A stretch of DNA of 57,444 bases from Sutterella sp. AM11-39 (lineage in GTDB: Bacteria; Pseudomonadota; Gammaproteobacteria; Burkholderiales; Burkholderiaceae_F), in the NCBI RefSeq assembly GCF_003472385.1, contig NZ_QRLV01000012.1, positions 1-57,444 on the forward strand, given 5' to 3'. Positions 54,912-57,444 of the stretch are shown here, one piece after another. The stretch's first letter is position 1. Each line of letters starts with the position of its first letter. A program made the position numbers and the translations under genes. The notes below the pieces were generated by a model. The model was not told the origin of the DNA. It searched no databases and saw only the letters and a program-made list of their open reading frames with translations.

Positions 54912-56217
54912 GCAAATGTCTACGCCTATTTTTCTCCATCTGGACGGCAATTCGTTTTACTGCAGCTGCGAGCGGCTTTTCCGTCCCGAGCTGCGTGGCA
55001 AACCTGTTGTTGTGCTTTCCAACAATGACGGTTGCATCGTGGCGCTCACCAAGGAAGCCAAAGCTGTGGGACTCAAGCGCGGCATGCCGCTTTTTAAGGT
55101 CAAGGACATCGTTGAAGCCAACAAGGTGGCCGTTTTGTCCTCCAACTACGAGCTCTACAACTCAATCTCTGGGCGGATGCAACGAACCGTTGCCGGCATG
55201 ATTCCGCGTATGGAGTCGTATTCCATCGACGAAGTGTTTGGGGATTTAACCGGGGTGGAAGACGAGGATCCGGCACGTTTGACCGCTCTGGCGCAATCCA
55301 TACGTCAGCGCGTCTACAAGTGGGTCGGCATTCCGACGTGCGCAGGGATTGCTCCCACCAAGACGCTTGCCAAACTGTGCGACCACTTTGCCAAGACCTA
55401 TCCGGTTTTTAACGGCGTTGTCAATTGGCTGGAGCTGACGCCGGAGCGTCAGCGCAAAGCCATGGCGATTACGCCGATCAAGGAAATCTGGGGAATCGGC
55501 TCCAGAAACCGCGAGAGATTGGAAGCCATGGGCGTGAAGACGGTGCTTGATTTTGCCCGGATGGACGCTTCACTCATTCGCAGGCGCTTCACGGTCGTAC
55601 TTGAGCGAACTCACAGAGAGATTCTTGGCGTCTCGTGCATTCCTTTGGAAGATCATCCGCAGCCGCGGCAACAGATTGTTCGGACACGCAGCTTTGACGT
55701 GACATGCAGCGACATGGACGCCATTCTTGCGGCCGTATCGGTTCACATGGCCGAAGCCGTCAATGTGTTGCGTAAGCAGGGCTGCGCCGCCAAAACGGTG
55801 GGAGTGATGTTTCATACGGATCCGTTTAAAGCCAACGGCCGTTATCACGCAGTCGTCGAATACAGACCGTTGCCACACGCGTGCGCGGATGTGATCACGC
55901 TTACCCGGGCTGCGCACGATCTGGTGCGAGCCTTTTTCAAGGAAGGATACGGGTACAAGAAAGCGGGTGTCATGCTTGCCGACCTGGTGCCGGCTGAACA
56001 CTCTTTGGTGCCGACGACGCTTTTCGACACGGATGAGATCGAGGTTCTGAAACGCCGAGAACGGATTCAGGCTTCGATTGAGGCACTGAACGAGAAGTTT
56101 GGCGGCAAGGTGGTGACGCTCGCAAGTGCCAAGTGTTCTGCGGAGTGGGCGATGCGGCGAGAGTATTTATCGCCCTGTCCGACGACGAAATGGGATGATT
56201 TGCTCAAGGCTAACTGA
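54910..56217 (+). CDS. umuC: DNA polymerase V catalytic subunit UmuC
   Basis: 435 aa. Y-family polymerase: FLHLDGNSFYCSCERLFRP (catalytic Asp), VVVLSNNDGCIVALTKEAK, and SYSIDEVFGDLTG (catalytic Asp-Glu). A helix-hairpin-helix (IKEIWGIGSRNRERLEAMGV) and a little-finger domain follow. Translesion synthesis of damaged DNA, with UmuD' and RecA. ATG 54910 or ATG 54916 may be used; neither has a good ribosome-binding site, and the leader is only about 15 nt long. The last 70 bp, from 56175, are duplicated at 56871. Confidence 0.92.
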   Translation: MQMSTPIFLHLDGNSFYCSCERLFRPELRGKPVVVLSNNDGCIVALTKEAKAVGLKRGMPLFKVKDIVEANKVAVLSSNYELYNSISGRMQRTVAGMIPRMESYSIDEVFGDLTGVEDEDPARLTALAQSIRQRVYKWVGIPTCAGIAPTKTLAKLCDHFAKTYPVFNGVVNWLELTPERQRKAMAITPIKEIWGIGSRNRERLEAMGVKTVLDFARMDASLIRRRFTVVLERTHREILGVSCIPLEDHPQPRQQIVRTRSFDVTCSDMDAILAAVSVHMAEAVNVLRKQGCAAKTVGVMFHTDPFKANGRYHAVVEYRPLPHACADVITLTRAAHDLVRAFFKEGYGYKKAGVMLADLVPAEHSLVPTTLFDTDEIEVLKRRERIQASIEALNEKFGGKVVTLASAKCSAEWAMRREYLSPCPTTKWDDLLKAN

Positions 56218-56244
56218 ATTGCGGCAGATCTGAGCGTGTCGGGA
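56175..56244. repeat. umuC 3' end, original copy of a duplicated segment
   Basis: The segment from CTGTCCGACGACGAA through the umuC stop to GCGTGTCGGG recurs at 56871-56942 with a few substitutions. Confidence 0.75.
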
Positions 56245-56455
56245 AGAGACGGTCTGCCGCTCAATGACCAGGACCACTCACCGCCTCACTGCGTGACATT
56301 GCTCGGAAAGCCCGCTTTTTGCTTTTCCAAAGCCAGAAGCATCAGGCGCTTTGCTTCGTAATGCTTTTATGCGAACTGCTTGTCCATGGCAATTCGTTGC
56401 ATCCTTTCTTCTCCAGAGTTTTTGCTTGTCTCAGTGCAGGGTATTTGGAGCAAAA

Positions 56456-56517
56456 TGCATCAAATTCCGAGAAATAGCATGCGTGCATGCATCAAATTCC
56501 CAGAATTTTGATGCATA
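56456..56517. repeat. Direct and inverted ATGCATCAAATTCC repeats
   Basis: Direct copies begin at 56456 and 56488, 32 bp apart. The second forms a palindrome with AATTTTGATGCAT (56505-56517). They adjoin the GACAG repeat array. Confidence 0.65.
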
Positions 56518-56537
56518 TATGCAGGTCTCTGTCCTTG

Positions 56538-56654
56538 CCTGAAATTGGTTGACAGTTTTCTGCGGTGTGACTGAATAAGTAGACAGTTCTTTGGTTTTTG
56601 CCTAAAACTGTCGACAGCTTTTTTACAAAGACCTGATTTGGTTGACACCAAACG
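56538..56654. mobile_element. Four phased GTTGACAG-type repeats, possible IS end
   Basis: Units start at about 56538, 56570, 56601 and 56633, with consensus CCTGAAATNGTTGACAG and degenerate copies. The period is 31-32 bp, about three helical turns, so all copies face one side of the DNA. Arrays of this kind are transposase-binding sites at IS21-like ends. No transposase gene is attached. Confidence 0.45.
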
Positions 56655-56870
56655 CTCTCGTCGGAGAATCTTCTTCGATTTTATCCTTGCATCCTCCTTA
56701 CCGTGACGATGTAACGAGTCGAGGTCAACTTCGACTCAGGGGGTGATCGTGTCAAGCCCAAAGCCTCGCTTAATGGAGGGGATCCGCGCAGCGGGGCGTA
56801 GGCCGTTCATCGAGGCGCAGTGGCTTGCAGCGCAGATGGATTAGGCAATGAGGCCAGAGGGTTTGGCACT

Positions 56871-56942
56871 CTGTCCGACGACGAAGAGGAATGATTTACT
56901 CAAGGCCGATTGAATTGCGGCAGATCTGAGCGTGTCGGGGAG
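56871..56942. repeat. Duplicate of the umuC 3' end
   Basis: About 70 bp, roughly 90% identical to 56175-56244, including the relic of the umuC stop region. The 626 bp between the copies holds the repeat arrays and no gene. This suggests insertion or rearrangement accompanied by duplication of flanking DNA. Confidence 0.75.
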
Positions 56943-57100
56943 CGATAGGAAAAGTGTGAAGATTATGATCTGGCAGATTGTGATCTGGCTGAACATAATC
57001 TTTAATAGTTAAATCAGGAAAATAAAATAGTTGGCGCAGGAGCAGAAGATGGGCGACACAGATTTCTTTGGCCGCGTCGGTGAACTTGAATCATATAAAT

Positions 57101-57142
57101 CCGCGAGGAAACCCGCGGTTTTAGCCGCGGGAGGAATCGCGG
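57101..57142 (+). other. Left-end hairpin of an IS200/IS605 element
   Basis: Nested imperfect palindrome: outer CCGCGA/TCGCGG, a symmetrical internal loop (GGAAA/AGGAA), and inner CCCGCGG/CCGCGGG with a 6-nt loop. It ends 25 bp before the transposase ATG. TnpA of this family recognises subterminal hairpins in single-stranded DNA. Confidence 0.7.
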
Positions 57143-57166
57143 CTCTAAAAATGATAATATGTGTCC

Positions 57167-57444
57167 ATGCTGGAAGTAGTTTTTAATCGGAATTGTGTTT
57201 ACCAGACTGCATATCATGTGGTATGGTGTCCCAAGTACCGAAGATCAGTATTGACGGGAGCTGTTGCCGATTCTTTGCGTCTTCTCTTAACAGAAGTGTG
57301 CAACGAAAACGGCTGGGTGATTCTGAGTCTGGAAATTCAGCCTGATCACATCCATCTGTTCGTCAGCATACCTCCTTCGAAAGCTGTTTCGGACGCCGTT
57401 AAAAAGCTAAAGGGAACTACGGCACGCAAGTTATTCCTTCAGCA
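57167..57444 (+). CDS. tnpA: IS200/IS605-type Y1 transposase TnpA (5' part)
   Basis: 92 codons, cut by the window end. MLEVVFNRNCVYQTAYHVVW, then CPKYRRSVLTG and the HUH motif in QPDHIHLFVS (His61, His63) identify a Y1 single-strand transposase. The catalytic Tyr would lie beyond the window. About 130-150 aa is the normal length. An accessory tnpB could follow outside. ATG 57167 lacks a clear ribosome-binding site, which is common in this family, where the leader structure limits translation. Confidence 0.88.
   Translation, partial: MLEVVFNRNCVYQTAYHVVWCPKYRRSVLTGAVADSLRLLLTEVCNENGWVILSLEIQPDHIHLFVSIPPSKAVSDAVKKLKGTTARKLFLQ

Noticed and set aside
1..57444. CRISPR array or prophage
   Set aside because: No regularly spaced identical repeats with unique spacers, no cas genes and no phage structural genes were seen.

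Overview
The window looks like chromosome from a betaproteobacterium of the Sutterella/Parasutterella type (Burkholderiales, Sutterellaceae). This rests on gene content only: several large type V autotransporters, periplasmic FAD (flavocytochrome c / fumarate-reductase-like) proteins with their own LysR regulators, a TRAP carboxylate transporter, and a decayed SXT/TOL-type conjugative element. No rRNA gene, convincing tRNA gene or CRISPR array was seen.

Layout. 1-1423: a HipBA toxin-antitoxin module broken by frameshifts. 1627-2757: an AAA ATPase. 2957-9337 (minus strand): one block of a conjugative element (DUF4400 protein, TraD coupling protein, two unknown proteins, a CobS/MoxR-like ATPase). 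10395-22293: a lipoprotein, a subtilisin-type autotransporter (S8 protease plus barrel) and two further autotransporters. 22553-28287: an unknown protein and the second piece of the conjugative element (TraA, L, E, K and a truncated TraB that runs into an unrelated reading frame). TraC, TraU, TraN, TraG, TraH, TraF, the relaxase and the integrase are absent here, so the element cannot transfer from this window alone. 28425-30031: a frameshifted menA and fragments. 30510-37709: two unknown proteins, a short-chain dehydrogenase, an AspT/YidE-family transporter and an AlbA_2-type regulator. 37899-45603: two autotransporters placed among fragments of a flavocytochrome c gene. 45866-48989: an orphan RelB/DinJ-like antitoxin, a LysR regulator and an intact Tat-exported FAD protein. 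49203-54089: a LysR regulator divergent from a TRAP transporter (dctPQM) plus nitrilase operon. 54222-56217: divergent umuD and umuC. 56175-57444: duplicated and repeat-rich DNA ending in the start of an IS200/IS605 transposase.

The most interesting system is a set of four autotransporter genes, each with an 8-10 bp C/G homopolymer placed where a change of length should switch expression. Two tracts sit in signal-peptide codons and, as sequenced, put the gene out of frame (15022-18689 with 9 G; 20004-22293 with 10 C). One sits just after the start codon and is in frame (41345-45286, 8 C). The fourth lies between a consensus -35 hexamer and a candidate -10 (37899-40244). The passengers differ while two of the barrels are closely related, so slipped-strand mispairing could give a cell many combinations of surface proteins. 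A second unusual point is a UmuD whose N-terminal extension looks like a ribbon-helix-helix DNA-binding domain, encoded divergently from umuC over inverted repeats.
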